A DNA stretch of 64,000 bases, from the NCBI GenBank assembly GCA_019459145.1, contig JAIBEK010000047.1:85110-149109 (forward strand). The letters are read 5' to 3'. The notes beneath the pieces were generated by a model that was not told the origin of the DNA, did not search any database, and saw only the letters and a list, made by a program, of their open reading frames with translations. The position numbers were made by a program, and so were the translations under genes. This document shows positions 63,922 through 64,000 of this stretch, piece by piece. Each line of letters begins with the position of its first letter. Position 1 is the first letter of the stretch. Source of the stretch: Arenimonas sp. Lineage in GTDB: Bacteria; Pseudomonadota; Alphaproteobacteria; Rhizobiales; Rhizobiaceae.

Positions 63922-64000
63922 TCACTCTCCGGTGTTCCGCAACTCCGCTAGGATAACGCTGTGCACGCCGTCGGGATTGTCGATCACCTCGTCGTTCCAG
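63922..64000 (-). CDS. DUF559 (endonuclease-like) protein, C-terminal fragment, runs off the right edge
   Basis: Minus-strand translation ...WNDEVIDNPDGVHSVILAELRNTGE* matches the recalled DUF559 C-terminal pattern (RFWNxxVxxNxxGVxxxI). Confidence 0.65.
   Translation of the reverse strand, partial: WNDEVIDNPDGVHSVILAELRNTGE

Overview
This is a 64 kb window of a high-GC alphaproteobacterial chromosome, and gene content and order point to Rhizobiaceae. Most of it is dense housekeeping sequence. The left part holds yajC-secDF, a LysM/M23 peptidase gene, pcm-surE-serS, tatABC, scpAB-nagZ, a SPOR protein, argS-dgt, erpA, xthA and exoR. The middle holds a FadL-like porin, valS, popZ, tolC, a second PIMT, tRNA-Cys and tRNA-Asn, photolyase, cysK-AlaX-sseA, ald/lrp, a cpdB-like gene and a LysR/azoR pair. 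The right part holds ilvA, trkH, tRNA-Leu, wrbA, a MoCo-binding protein, a universal stress protein, gpt, a serralysin-like RTX metalloprotease and nrdJ. The clearest accessory segment is the right end, 62.58-64.0 kb. It starts inside the nrdJ terminator with a low-GC orphan gene that carries an R-x4-H motif (HEPN-RNase-like). An inverted pair of ~77-bp palindromic elements follows; their stems differ in sequence but stay complementary. The end of a DUF559-like endonuclease gene lies 18 bp beyond. Other observations include an in-frame SseA-GNAT fusion, two candidate NrdR boxes before nrdJ, an uncharacterised ORF overlapping the exoR start (TGATG), palindromes upstream of the FadL-like gene, a symmetric candidate operator between lysR and azoR, a terminator-like hairpin between yajC and secDF, and an orphan ABC ATPase overlapping tatA. 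All assignments come from reading the sequence and recalled family motifs; no searches were run.
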